DNA from: Gaeumannomyces sp. JS-464
Taxonomy: Eukaryota; Ascomycota; Sordariomycetes; Magnaporthales; Magnaporthaceae
Direction of reading: 5' to 3'
Assembly: GCA_002197995.1 (NCBI GenBank)
Contig: NGZR01000001.1
Span: 10,869,501-10,933,500 of the forward strand
DNA length: 64,000 nucleotides
The notes under the pieces are model-generated. The model saw only the letters and a list, made by a program, of their open reading frames with translations. It searched no databases and had not been told where the DNA came from. Below are positions 43,947 through 55,800 of the stretch, piece after piece (within the stretch, counting starts at the first letter, position 1; every line of letters starts with the position of its first letter). A program made the translations under genes and the position numbers.

Positions 43947-44528
43947 TCACCGTCCATATCCTCCCCATCCAAGCCGCCGCTGTTCTCGTTCTTCTCGCTC
44001 TAGCTGGAGTTGGGCCCCTTCCATACGCCGTGTCTCTCGCGCTTTTATCGACTTTGCCCAACACCTAACACAGACTTGGGTATTCTTGCCATTTTTATCT
44101 TGGTGCGGGAACGAAAGTCGAGTGCATGAAATGCAAATGACTGACACCAAGCCACCCCTCGTGATGAAGGTGCCACGGCCATATCCGTTTCGACCTGGAG
44201 GTGGCTTTAGGCCACATCTCACGCAGAACCGGTTGATGCATCCTCCTTGTCGCTTCCGTTTGTCCTTCTTCATCATCGTGTCCGCAAACCGCGAGAAATG
44301 CCGAAGACGAAGACAGAGACGGCAGGCGTAGACGTCCCGTTTTATTCCCGTTTCACTAGACTCGGCCACCACGTGCTCATGCATGTTGAGTGACGCGATG
44401 ATGTTGCGGAACTGCCGGCATGTCGCCCTAAGCAGGAGGAGGTCCAAGGGTTCAAGTTCGCTTATTATTTTGTTCTGGATTTCCCCTGGGAGAGTGATGA
44501 GAGTGCGGGGCCTAGCCTCGGTATGCAT
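43947..44528 (-). CDS. F-box protein with CxxC motifs, 193 aa
   Basis: The start at 44528 (MHTEARPRTLITLPGEIQNK) is chosen because the F-box begins there. The frame stays open for 103 more codons upstream, but that stretch has no domain. Residues about 12-50 (ITLPGEIQNKIISELEPLDL, LLLRATCRQFRNII) form an F-box, which would dock the protein on Skp1 of an SCF ubiquitin ligase. The rest carries four CxxC or Cx2-type pairs (CRLC, CVRC, CISC, CVRC) spread over about 100 residues, which could bind zinc and recognise a substrate. The tail is rich in Glu/Arg (RRMEGAQLQLEREEREQRRL). Intronless and intact. Many fungal genomes have families of such short F-box genes with unknown targets. Confidence 0.75.
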   Translation of the reverse strand: MHTEARPRTLITLPGEIQNKIISELEPLDLLLLRATCRQFRNIIASLNMHEHVVAESSETGIKRDVYACRLCLRLRHFSRFADTMMKKDKRKRQGGCINRFCVRCGLKPPPGRNGYGRGTFITRGGLVSVICISCTRLSFPHQDKNGKNTQVCVRCWAKSIKARETRRMEGAQLQLEREEREQRRLGWGGYGR

Positions 44529-45477
44529 CCTTGTCGCGCACGGAAAACGGGGACGGATATCAACAGTCAGCGCTGGAGCTCGTTCGAGCCAGGACGGTTG
44601 CCTAGTAGTAGATGCTGCCCGGAGCTTGGACCCGACAGCGGCGTAAACCTGCCTCAAGGCAAACAAGAAAAAAGAAAAGAAAAACCCCCCAGCGGAGAGG
44701 GAAAAGCGGAGGTATTGGACGCAGGTCAAGGGAATGGACGGGCTAAAACGCCGGGATCTTGGAACGCTAAAATGAAGGCTAGAGGGCGGCAGTGGTGTCG
44801 GGCAAAAATTGGCGCGATGGAAACAAGGCGTACACATAGGGGGAGGAGGGGCTCTACTTATGCCATGGCGAGGAACGTCGAGCAGGGTAGGTCAGGTGGA
44901 AGCGGCTATGGCTACTGCCCAGTGGGGGTGGCACGGAGGTCCATGAAGAGAACTGCCAGAAAACGGCCCGGCTCCCATTTAATCTACATGCCTACCACAG
45001 TAACCCATAGATGTGTTGAACATGTTGCCTTAATTGCGGACAAGGCCGGCTGATCAAGGCGCAGCGCTGCCCGCCCCAGGCGCTAAATCCAAGCTCACTT
45101 GGGCCCCGCCGTCAGGTACACTTCCGCTACACCCGCTGCGCCACTAGGTCAGGGTTCACTGCAGTTTTGGCTGTAGACAACGTAGAAAAGTTGAAAGCAC
45201 ATGTCCCGGCTGGCGTTTCTTAATTATGCTATAGATTCCTCGCGGAGTCAGCCCCAACCTCGGACGTATAAGGGAAAAAGGGAAAAAGGCTGGACAAAAG
45301 TAAATCACCTGGGGAACCGGTTGGAAGACGGTCGGCCTCGCCCTAACCACGTCCTCGAAAGAGGATACCGCCCCTCAGCTTGCTTGGGCTCTGGGAACCA
45401 AGGATGATTTTAAAAGCCGCACTGCCATCATAGCCCCTGAAGCGCTTTGCACCAAAATTCCCGCCTGGTTGGCCAGT
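44529..45477. other. Intergenic region between the F-box gene and the kelch gene
   Basis: It holds the upstream region of the F-box gene and the 3' flank of the first kelch gene. Several overlapping frames exist on the plus strand (for example 44523-45053), but they have neither domains nor gene-like composition. I see no promoter element that I would defend. Confidence 0.45.
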
Positions 45478-47488
45478 TTAAAGGTTGGAGGCGTTTCCTT
45501 GCAGCTCCCCAGTCCGACGAAAGTCCTCCAGCTCGTGCGGCAGCCCAACGCCGAGCTCGGGATTCCAAACGTCGACGGTCATAATTTCAACGGCAGTCGG
45601 CTCCTGCACCTTGGTTGCCAGCTCCTCGCTTGCTCTGTGGACCCCATTCCCTCCTGGCGCTGCGCCAAAACCTGCCTTGATTTATGGTGACACAAGCAGA
45701 AGACGCCGGCCGCCGCGGCCCCGGTCGCAGCGATGGCGCCCAAGGTGGCGCCCACGATGATCCCAACGGGCGTCCCGGCGGGCGGTTCAGCTGGCGGTGA
45801 AGGCGCAGACGTGACGTTCTCGAGGGCGTCGGCGAACAGAGCCCGGATGTCTGGTTCCCAATCTATGCTTTGGATGTTTCTGTGCATACCGTTGTCAGTG
45901 TCAGTGCACTGGTTTCTTCCCAAGTACACTCGCTTCTCGCCGGTGCCGGGTCACAGGCAGCAACTATAAAAAAAAAAAAAAAAAAAAAAGCAGGCAGGAG
46001 GAGGCACAGACTTACGAAATGTTTGAGTACCAGTTCTTGACATCTTGGGGCTGCCGGTAGTCGGGACCATTGGGAGCGTATCGGTCGCGCCATACCAAGT
46101 CCGTCATATCCAAGATTCGCAGCCCTTTACCCCAAGGGTCTTGATCGCGATCATTCTGATTGCTCTTGCCGCCCACTGCGATCATCTGCCGTCCTCCGGC
46201 TCCTACCACTGCACAGGCATGCTCCCTTCTTGAGAATATGGACGGCATCCCCGTGACCCGGGGTACTTCGAACCAGCGGAAGCCCGGGACCGTGAGTACA
46301 AACGTCCTAGCTGGAATTTGGCCGGTTCCGCCGAACAGGAAGATCTCGTAGGCCTTGGTGTTTTGACTTTTCGCGGCGACCGCACAAGCCAGATCGCTCT
46401 CCGGAGGAATGGGGCCTGTGGCTTTTTGTGAGCGGAAAGTCTTCGAGCCGATGTCGTAAAAGAATATTGTGTCCATCTTGAGATTGTAGATTTGGTTATA
46501 TCGATGGTGCCCTCCCAGGAAGACAACTACCCCTGCCCGTTGGTCCCGACAGCAGGGAGACAGGTTGCCGTGCCGTCCAGGTACGTCCCTTCGTATCTAC
46601 CACTGCCAAACCCGGCCCCCCTGTGGTAGGTCCACGAATCGTCCGTCATGTTGTATATCGCCAAGCCAGGATGGTCATAGATGACGTCGGTGTTGTTTGG
46701 CTTGTACGGGTAAGTAACGTCGGATTCGTTGCGAACTTGGCCGCCCATGTAGAAGCCCGGCCCGTTGCATGTGGTCCAGGCACCTCAGCAGGTCCGGTAG
46801 ATAGGGTCGTGATCCGCCGTGGAGCCGGCGGGCCTGCTTGCGGCCACGGTCCAGTTTCCCTGGGCGCTCCCAGTGTCGACCGTGTTCGGCGTGAATGTTC
46901 GTAGACGTGGTTCGGCGGCGAACTCGTGGGTTGCAGGCAGGTCTTTGCCCCCCAGGTGTGAATGCTTTTGCCGTCCAGACTTGGCCACATCGAGATCCCG
47001 CCTACGCCTTTGAAGCCAGCATTCCGGGATGCGGACATCTCCACGCTCCCTGCTGTCCAAGGTTTGCTGAGAGGCGACGTCCAAGCGTTCATCTCTAGTT
47101 GCCAGCAGTTAGTTCGTTCTTAACCGCGGAGGCCCACAAGCGGCAGCTTGAATTCAAAGCTGGAGGTAATCAACGAACCCGGCGTTTCCTTCTTTTTAGT
47201 TATATCGTAGGCAACGCCTCCCATGATGTACAGGTAATCTCGGAGAACAAGGACTAGTTGTTTTTGATAGTAAAAAATGTTTCCAAAAATTAGACGCAAA
47301 AAAGACGGCAACGGCGCACCAGTCCTGAGATCTGGTGTTGGTCTGATAAGTGGGTGGTTGCGCTTACCAGATGCCCGCCAGCGCCAGTGAGGCGCAACGT
47401 TGTTGTTTTGGCATAGGCATATTTGGAAAAAGCAGACCGTGACGGCCACGAGCACAAGAGATCGGCGTAACTCAACCCAGGCAGTCAT
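45478..47488 (-). pseudogene. Kelch-repeat cell-surface membrane protein, frameshifted
   Basis: Exon 1 (47488-47368) encodes a signal peptide (RRSLVLVAVTVCFFQICLC). Intron 1 is 47367-47254 (GTAAGC...CTAG), after which DYLYIMGG opens the kelch propeller. Further kelch signatures are GISMWPSLDG, FYMGGQV, IFLFGGTG, RREHACAVVG and MIAVGG. An intron of about 135 bp near 46016-45882, containing a 22-base T tract on the coding strand, precedes a C-terminal membrane helix (GIIVGATLGAIAATGAAAAG) and a cytoplasmic tail ending GELQGNASNL at 45478. The frame is broken at a C6 run (46948-46953), at a TGA (46785-46787), at a C run near 46530 and once in the tail near 45625. Such proteins display a beta-propeller outside the cell; partners are unknown. 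It could be a pseudogene or a correct gene with consensus errors, but the in-frame stop favours decay. Confidence 0.7.
45968..45989. repeat. Poly-A (22 bp) inside a kelch-gene intron
   Basis: A homopolymer on the plus strand is a T tract ahead of the 3' splice site on the coding strand. Confidence 0.85.
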
Positions 47489-48116
47489 GCTGGCTCACGA
47501 GGACGGATGATCGTAGCATAAATCGGAGTGAATCAAGGGACGTATGGTGAAGGGGAAATGTGATCGATGAGAGCGAGATATTGCGCAAGCGAGGAAACGA
47601 CAATAGTCGCCCCATTTTAATACAGCACTCCCATTTCCTGGTCACTCGCTATCGACCCCCATTTGTTGGCAGTACCGCCACCGAGGCTGCGGCAGAGCTG
47701 ATGGCCAAGGAGCTTGGCTACAGGAGCCGACGCGTCTCAACGCGAATCAGCGGCGAAACTTCCGGACGTATAACTTCGGAAGGAGCACAAGATCAGGAGC
47801 CGGGAAAGGGGGCTGGACAAATCGAAGGTGCAGCTGACGCTCCTACCTCTCACCGGTCAAGATTTCCAGAACCCCTTTTCCCAGCCGTCGCCCTGGTTCG
47901 ACGCCACAGTAGGGCCCACGAGAAAGGGGAGATTGACCGGCGCGCGCGTTACTAATATCGCCCCCGGCTTTCATTGCCCGATGCACACCGCGGGCGCTCT
48001 GACGTGATACGAGCCGCCACATGTGTTTTCCGGGCGGTGCACGCTCCGCAAATGATGCTGCAGGAAGCTACCACTCAGCTTGCCAGCCTTACCTCGGCGC
48101 CTTCCCAATCCCAATC
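47489..48116. other. Intergenic region between the two kelch genes
   Basis: It is the upstream region of the first kelch gene and the 3' flank of the second. I see no further gene; the plus-strand frame at 47560-47955 lacks any family feature. Confidence 0.5.
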
Positions 48117-50266
48117 TCAACTGGCATTGCCCGCGGTTGGTGGGTGCGTTCCATCCCCCGCCAGCTCGTGAGGCTGCCGGAAGCTTTGCTGGTGCATCTC
48201 GGGCGACGGGGTCGAGAGCTGCTGCCCCGGCGTGCCCTTGCGCGCCACGGATCCGCCGTCCTCGGTGAGGCCCAGGGATGGCGACCAAACAGGAGGCTGC
48301 GCCGAGGCCCGCTACATCCCCGGTGCCGTGTGGTGGGCATCCAACTCCTGCTGGCTTTCCCGGTTGTGGCTAGCCTTGTTGTTGGCGCCGTTTGGGACGG
48401 GGCCGGCCCCAGCCTCGGTCGGGGCCTGGGGCTGCTGTAGCTCGGCTGGGAAATGCGTCCCGCCCTCTTGCTGGCGCCGCTGCCGTCTTGGCCTGTAGTA
48501 GCAAAAGTACAGGATGCAGACCGCGGCCGCGGCCAGCGCCGCGAGGACCCCGACGGCGATCCCCAAGATCTTGCCGACTGGAGGCCCACCGGGCGGAGGG
48601 GCTGGGTCAGGGTTGGTTGGGAGTTGGGTCTATTATGGGCTCGTCGATGTCGTCTGCAAACAGAGCTCTTGTTTCGTTCTTGTTCCACTTGATGTTTTTG
48701 ACATTCCTAATAAGCTGTTGTTGGCGCCCTTGCATCTTGTTTCCCAAGAAGAGAAGCTCGGCAGATTGGAGAAGGGCAGACTTACGAAAGGTCCGAGTAC
48801 CAATCCTTCGCGACCTTGGGCTGCTCGTAGTCAGGGGCATCGTGCTTGTACTCCCGCTCCACGTGAAGTTGGTCATATCTAACACCTGCACCCCATTCCC
48901 CCAAGGGTCCTTTCTCTTCCAGACCTCTCGATACGAGTCGCTATCAACGCCGCCCACCGCAATCATCTGGCGCCCTCCAGCGTCCGACAACCGCGCAGGC
49001 GTGCTCAAACCGGGCCCCGTCATTGAAGAGGGCAAGCTACGGTTTTGACTGAACCAGTGGAAGCCAGGCACCGTCAAAACATGAGTCTGTGCCGGGACCG
49101 GGCCGAGTCCGCCAAAAAGGATGACCTCGTAGCGTTTGGTTTTAGCGCTATTCGCGGTAACTGCGCAAGCGAGGTCGCGGGGCGTGGTCGGGGGATCGCC
49201 AGTCGTCCGTTGGGTGTGGAACTCACTTTTGCCAATGTCGAAAAGCAGAACCTCGTCCATGCTGAGATCCGTCCTTTCCTTGTAGCGATGGAAGCCTCCG
49301 AGGAACACCAGGACCCCCTTCCCTTCGGTCCTAAGCGTGGGGGGGGCACACTGCAGTCCCGTTGATGTGCGTTCCTTTGAAGGCGCCGCTGCTGAAGCCC
49401 ACTGCGGACCGGTTGGTCCACTTCCCGCTGCTCATGTTTTATATCATTAGACCCTCAAGGTCAAGCCACTCGCTTTTGTCTTGTGATCGGTAAGGCCAGT
49501 GAGATCGGTTTCGTTGCTCAGTCGTCCGCCCATGTAGAACCCAAGTCCGTTGCAACTGGTCCAGCTCCCAAAACCGGTGCGGTGAATGCGCTATGGGGGT
49601 GTTTTATCTAGGTCTCGAGGAGGGTCGACCTCTGCCTCCCAGGTTCCTTGACCATTGTCGACATCGACCGAAGCCGGTGTGAAGGTCCACAGACGGGGGA
49701 ACGGAGTAGGACTTTGAGGTGGGTCGAATATCGCTGCCTCCCCACATGTAGATCTTAGTCTCGTTGGGGCTCGGCCATAAGGAAACATATTCGGCGCCAA
49801 CGAAGTCAGGATAGGTGTACTCCTTGAATATTCGTCCTCCCGCGCTCCACGAGCTATCGAGTGGGATGGCCAGGACTCTCTTTTCTAAGGAATGAGTCAA
49901 GGTGTTGATAAGTGTTGTTTTCAAAGGGAGAAGGCACAGTAGGTATTCGCCAAGTCGTGCGGGGTCACGAGAAACAGGGAATTGGCAAACCGACCTGCTG
50001 ACCAGCGGTATGCTTGTGTCTCGATCGATGCGGATATCCATCCACCGATAATGTAGAGTGTATTCTTGAGGACGGCAACTGGCGATTGTTAGATTTCATA
50101 CGCAACCAACATCGGGCATTCGAATCGCTTGAGCACTGTATGCACCTGACGGTCCTGTACGCCATTCATACACGATTGACTGGCATTCAGAATGCCGAAA
50201 GAACAAAGCCGTGAGCAGGAGAGAAAGTTAAAGCCTGGTTAGGACGCGTCCTGATGTGAAGGCCAT
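48117..50266 (-). pseudogene. Second kelch-repeat membrane protein, decayed paralogue
   Basis: It parallels the neighbour at 45478-47488 block by block: start at 50266 with a signal-like peptide, then ECQSIVYEWRTG, an intron with CTAAC branch site, NTLYIIGGWIS, an intron (GTCGGT...CTTAG), LWPSPNETKIYMWGG, a WTSCNGLGFYMGG block, VLVFLGGFHRYKERTDL, VILFGGLG and QMIAVGG, an intron near 48785, and a C-terminal membrane helix (GIAVGVLAALAAAAVCILYF) with a long tail ending at 48117. It is badly broken: TAA at codon 13 (50228-50230), TAG at 49591-49593 and 48312-48314, stops near 49440, and frameshifts near 49700, 49340, 49015, 48965, 48860 and 48610. Two of the stops could derive from CAA/CAG by C-to-T. 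No functional product is expected. Confidence 0.8.
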
Positions 50267-52031
50267 CTTCCTCACCGAATCGAGACCAGTTGAGAGAGCA
50301 GGGGCTGGCTGGCGGTGAGGAAGAGAAATGCGCTCTTCGGGGAATCACAGCTGCGGATGCCGATAACAAAAAAGGCACCTCTTCATATAGAGCTTTCGCC
50401 GGCACTCTGATCCTCTCGGCTGTAGGTGTGGGACAAGGTCGCGGTGCACAAAGCAGAGACGCGCCTCCACTTGGCCTCAAGGGCCGGGCCAGTCTCTGTA
50501 CTCACCTGCATGCAGTCATCGTCACTAGGCGCATGGTATAAAAGCAGCCTGGCGAGCATTATCCCCATGCTGTACCTTCGGCTTTCGGTGCACCCAGGTG
50601 ATACAACATTGATGAAGGTCGGCAGGTTGGGAAGTCCTCTTGATCCATTGGCCGTACCAAGGCGATCAGATTTCCGATGGCTGAGGCACAGGCCTTGGCT
50701 ATTTACAGAACGCGAAAGGTTGAGGGAATCAGGGCAAAACTGGACGATAGAAGCATTGGGAATCCCATATCAAGATCAGCTTCTGTGCAACCGCATGTTG
50801 ACACGACTGTCTCGCTGTTGAATCACAACATGCAGGACAGACAGGACAAAACGCCAAAAGCCAGGTAGCCGCACAGGAAGTTGGGCGAGACAGGTCTGTG
50901 GAGGATGGTGATTCAGTCCCGAGTAATATTACATCTTTGCCGTGCTGTATCACCTCTCAGGTCGGGCTCAAGCATTTCGCAAACTTCCCCAGATCCGGCG
51001 ACTCGCAGCGTGCCGGGTGGACCTCGAGGAGCACAGGGCTGTGGTCATGGTGGGACTGCGAAGATAGCCGGCGACATGCAGCCTGCAAGGGAACGGGACA
51101 GTGACTTGGCCAAGGAGATGGCCATGTCGTGGTGCCAATTGGCTTGTGCCCCGGCCGACAAGGGGAGCATGGGTGGCTCAAAAGGACGGGGACGGGGATA
51201 GCAAGACATTTTAGACACGGCCGGGGCGATGCGATGTGTGACGGTAGGTTATGCGGGTCTGATGGCGGCGTTGAGGACAGCTACCTTGACCGAGCGGGGG
51301 CGCTGACAAGTAAACGCGATGCTTCTTTGCGGAGTGTTATAGTTCGAGGTCGTGGAGCTCAAAAGTCACCGAGGGGTCCAGGGCGCTGGTGGACTCGACG
51401 TGTCTCTTTGCGGGTATTAGTCGACCATGTGGTGGGCGATTTGGGTCGTTTTGTTTGCATCGTTGTGAGGAGAAAAAGAAAAAAAGAAAAAAAGAAAAAA
51501 AGAAAGAAAAAAGGCCTCGACGTCCCAAAGGCGGATCCTTGGAGAAAATGGCCTGGAATTGGGTCACGGGGTTCCGTGACAGCACTAGGCTACAGGACGG
51601 GAGCGGGAGCTGCGCCCTAAAATTTGCATGCCTGAGCCCGAGAAAGGGATGGAACACACTGGCATGATGGGGACGCCTCTCGACCTCCGTCACCGAAACC
51701 TGCCATGCGAGCGCACTGACAAATGACGTCCAGTTGTGCGCAACGGCACTATTGGAGGACCAGATGTCGCAGCCCCGACAGTTGGGTGCTTAGCGTCGGG
51801 GCAGGGCAGCGGCCTCACTCGGTCAAGCGGGCAGGCTGCGCGCCGCCCTTGTCGTGAACGGGCGCAGCTGAGGCAGCCAGCCAGCCAGCCAGCCCCTAGC
51901 AGCCAGGAAGATGGCGCACCCCCTCCCCTCCATTTCCCTAGCTAGACCTCCAAATATGCCCGCAGCTGCCCTCCGTCGTGGTCGGGGGATCGTTCGTGCT
52001 GATCCAAGAAAACACCGGCCAAACAGGGATC
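50267..52031. other. Long intergenic region with simple repeats
   Basis: This 1.8-kb divergent region lies between the second kelch pseudogene and the proline-rich protein gene. It holds a purine tract of A-rich (GAAAA)n units at about 51469-51511 and a (CAGC)n run at about 51874-51895 close to the next gene. Open frames on both strands are short and featureless. I see no gene. Confidence 0.55.
51469..51511 (+). repeat. A/G-only tract
   Basis: About 40 bases of only A and G with a period near 8 (GAAAAAAA). Such tracts can exclude nucleosomes or be plain slippage products. Confidence 0.75.
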
Positions 52032-54659
52032 ATGCCAAAACCGAACTGGGTGCAGAGGATCCGCGAGTCCGGCGCAATCAACCCCATCAGCCAGGGGCGG
52101 TTCGACCGCGTCGACCTGCAGGCCCTGCAGGCCCTGACGGACGACTACCTCCACGTCGCCGGCCCCAGCACCTTCCCTTGGCGCGATCGGCAGGCCGTGG
52201 CCAGGCGCACCGCCGAGTGCGACGGCCTCTTCGCCCACCACATCGCCAAGCTCGAAGGCGAGCTGTACGTGCACGAGGCCGCCCTCGTCTCGTGCATGCA
52301 CGTCCTGACCGACGTCCAGCTGCGCGCCCAGCTCGAGATCCTGCACAACATCGCCACCGACCGCGACCCGGCCGCCCTCACCTTCTTCCAGCTCCGGTTC
52401 CGGCTGTACCTGCACTGCCTCGAGGTCGCCCTCGACACCCGGCCCGACGTCTTCCCCAAGTTCAGCGACACCGAGTCGCACGAGGGCGTCCTCGTCGAGC
52501 AGCTGCTCGCCCTCATCAGGGTCGCCACCAGCGGCAGCAAGCCCGACAGCGCCGATGGCTTCCCGCTCGTCTGGCGCTTGCTCTGGGCCATGACCCGCGG
52601 CGGCAGCGGAACGTGTCGCAGCTGGAGCACCTCCCCGACGACACCGTCGCCTTCGCCCTCCAGCGGTTCCGCTTCGGCAACCTCCTCAAGGACAAGCTCG
52701 GCCAGCTCTCCAGGGCCTACCGGTGGCGACACGTCCGCGAGCTGGTCAAGGGCGTCCGCGGCGTCGCCCACCTGCCCCGGGCCGTCGCGATCCTCGAGGG
52801 GGTCCTGCCGGACTACGCCATGTGGGCCGCCTGGGAGCCCGACAAGGAGCGCCTGAAACGCTGGGGCAAGTCGCCGGTGGCGCCGCACCTGCGCCTCCTC
52901 GAGCCGCTGTTCCTGCTGGAGGGGCCCGACATCACAGGCGCACAGCGGAGCACGCTGCTCCAGGCATCCAAATCGAGCCCTGCCGAGGGCTGCTGCGAGC
53001 TGGACGCCTCCTCGCCCATCGTCCCGAGCGGCGGCGGCACGCCCATGTCGCCGTCTTCCCCGTGGAGCCCACAAGAGGCGCCGCGGAACAACAGCTGGGT
53101 CTCGACGCCGCTGACCCCTCCCATCGACCCGATGAACAACAAGTCCGTGGAGGAGCGCATGCTACTCTATCTCGACCACGCCATAGATGTCGGGCCCGAA
53201 GCAGTCAACCTGTTCATCTATCTGTTTTCCGATCTGTTCAAGCCCGAGTCCATGGAGCTCGAGCACAAGTTCACCTCTGCGCTGGAGCTGAAGGACGACA
53301 TGTCGTGCCGCGTCCTCCTCAACTACCTCAAGGGCCATGCGGAGCTCCACAGCCACGCCCGAGGCCACGGCCGCGTCCCTCGCCGCCGCGATACCCATCA
53401 TCAGCACCCGGCCGCGGCTCCAGGTGTACTACGGGGCCAAGATGCGCCTGCGCTTCCGGGCATTCGACGTGCTCAAGGCGGTGCAGAAGGAGTTCTGCGA
53501 CCTCCTGCTCCAGAGGCACACATACTCCGAGAGCGACGTGCCTGGCCACGACACGAGCCCCCTCGAGTCCACCGGCCTGGTCGTGCAGGCGCTCGGCCGT
53601 GCCATGCTCGACGCGACCTGGCTGCTCGACGACTGGAACGGCGAATTCGTCTACGCGCTGCGCCGGATCCCGGCGTCGCAGGGGGAGGTCAAGGCCGCCT
53701 TCGTGCAGCTCGCCCACTGCAGCGACCCGGGCGCGCGCCGCGCGCGCATCCATGACCTCGCCTACCGCCTGGGTGCCTCACGGCTCGGCGGCGGCGGCCC
53801 GCCCGCGACTGCGTCGTCCATGTCAGGCATATCATCGCCGCCACAAATAGCCTCGCCACCGCCGTCCAACATCGGGTTGCTGCCGCTCAACGCATTGCCA
53901 CTGATAGTACTACCCCCCTCCGCCTCTGCCAGACTGCCGCCCCCGCCCATCCCGTCCCACCGGCCCAGCCCAGCGGCAGCAGCAGCAGCAGCGGCAGGTG
54001 GCAGACGACCACCGCCACCTCCACCGCACCCTCAACACCACCGACCACCGCCAGTAGCGCTGCGCCCTCCACCGCCGCCGCCGCCGCCACCCCCACCACC
54101 CCCACCCATCGAGGACGTCATCATGGCCGAGCCCCTCACCGGCGACCGCGACCGGCTCCGCGCCCTGGTGCGCGCCATCCCGGGGGTGCAGGCGTCGCTG
54201 ACGGCGGCGTGCACGCGGCAGGCCAAGACGGAGCACGACCTCGTCATCCGCAAGCTCGTCGACATACTCGGCACGGGCCAGACGGACCAGGTGTGCGTCA
54301 ACCTGGCCGACTACCTGGCCTCCCGGTCGGGAACCGCGGCGCTGCAGCACGAGTGCTGGCGCGACCTGCTCCTGCACGCCATGCGCCAGCTGCCCGCCGG
54401 CCTGCTCAACCGCTGCGCCGACAACCTGCTGCTCGCCACGTGGAACCGCTGGCTCGAGATCCTGCCGCTCCTGCTGGGCGACAGGTACCTCGACGACGGC
54501 AAGGGAGCGGGCGTGCCCGGGTTCACCAAGGAGAGGATGGACAGCCTGTCGGCGGCCAAGGCGGCGCTGCAGCGGAGCAGGAGCATGAACACGCTCGCGT
54601 CAGGCCGCACGGGGAGGCGGTCGTTTGTCAGCGCCGTCACTGCGATATCGAATCCGTGA
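52032..54659 (+). CDS. Large protein of unknown function with proline-rich linker (two frameshifts)
   Basis: The ATG at 52032 (MPKPNWVQRIRESGAINPIS) is the first in the reading frame. The protein would have about 875 residues in three frame segments: 52032 to about 52600, then to about 53345, then to the stop at 54659. The changes look like one missing base near 52600 (after WAMTR) and one extra base near 53345 (between NYLKGHAE and STATPEATAAS). No splice sites fit either point. The N-terminal half is helical and hydrophilic, a Ser/Pro-rich linker follows (53000-53130), then a helical block (YYGAKMRLRFRAFDVLKAVQ), then poly-Ala (near 53973) and a run of about 14 prolines (54070-54110), and a helical C-terminus ending FVSAVTAISNP. 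I do not recognise the family. Codon use is strongly GC-ending, as in a native gene. Long conserved-looking frames suggest a real gene whose consensus contains errors. Confidence 0.6.
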
Positions 54660-55221
54660 CGGAGGGTGGAGGGGGTGGGAGGTGGGGCTGGGGGGGTGCA
54701 GCATATTTCCTTGTCGGTCGTGTTATGCTTTTAGGTATCATATAGAATGTGTCATATGGAGGAGTTAGCGTGCGCCGGGCCGGGGACTAGGGATGATGCA
54801 TGGGAGCGTTACGATGCATTAAAATCAGCGTTATGATCCGTCTTACCGGTCGTTTATAATGTGGAGGCTGCACCTCTAGCTCTCAAGTGCCGGCTTAGTG
54901 CGTGTGTCTGGTGCTACAGCTGGTATCGTGATGGTACCAACGCGCGAGAGGCTGAGGCACGCCCCGCTCACTAAGGTTCAGCGGTTGTTCCACTATGTCT
55001 CAGCTGGACATTCATTAACTTTGGCAGCCAAGGAAACTCAATTGACACCGAGAAAAGGAAATAATAATCTACGAAGCACATCCAAAACAATTGTCATTCT
55101 TGGCCTCTGCGTGATAAGCACTTATTATACATTTTACAAAAATGGAAGCAAGAATGGTTGTGCAATTACAATAGGCACGCTTATGATGGTTAAACAAAAA
55201 AAACTCCACTCTAAACAGCAT
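54660..55221. other. Convergent 3' region
   Basis: The 3' ends of the proline-rich protein gene and the membrane protein gene face each other here. Possible polyadenylation sequences are AT-rich runs near 54830-54860 and 55130-55200. No gene is visible. Confidence 0.55.
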
Positions 55222-55740
55222 TTAATGGTTCGGATGACGAACATCCATCATCTCAACCTCCTGCCCGAGCGGCGACCGTAGCTGCGACGGCGGCGTGCGG
55301 GCGTACCTAGTCTCGGCCGCGCGGTCGGACCTCAGGCGGCCCAGGTGGCGCTCGCCGCGCGTCATGGGGTTGACGTTGGGCACAGGCGCGGGCGGCGGCG
55401 GCGGCGACGAGGAGGAGCCCGCGGCCCCGACGGGCGCGGGGACCGGGTCCGGCGGGACGGTAAACACCGGGGCGGCGGCGGGGCGGCGGCCCTCCTGCCG
55501 CAGGTGCGCCGGCGACGACGGCGAGCCGCGGTTGTAGTACGCGCCGTACGGGGACTGCTGCGGCGGCTGCATGCCCACGGGCGGGTAGGGGTAGGTGGCC
55601 TGCGGGGGCGGGGACGGGGTCATGATGGAGGCCGGCGGGGGCGTCGGCGGAAACTGCGGCGAGGACCGCGTCGAGGGCGGCGGCGGCGGCTGCCGGATGG
55701 CTCCGAATGGGAAGCCACTTCCTGCCGCTTGGGCGCCGCC

Positions 55741-55800
<60 letters not shown>

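Noticed and set aside
44529..44837. N-terminal extension of the F-box protein by 103 codons
   Set aside because: The upstream open stretch has no domain, and the ATG at 44528 directly precedes the F-box.
44523..45053. 176-codon open frame on the plus strand
   Set aside because: It overlaps the F-box gene antisense and has no domain or gene-like composition.
51978..52031. An earlier start of the proline-rich protein at a GTG codon
   Set aside because: GTG is not a normal eukaryotic start; the first in-frame ATG is at 52032.
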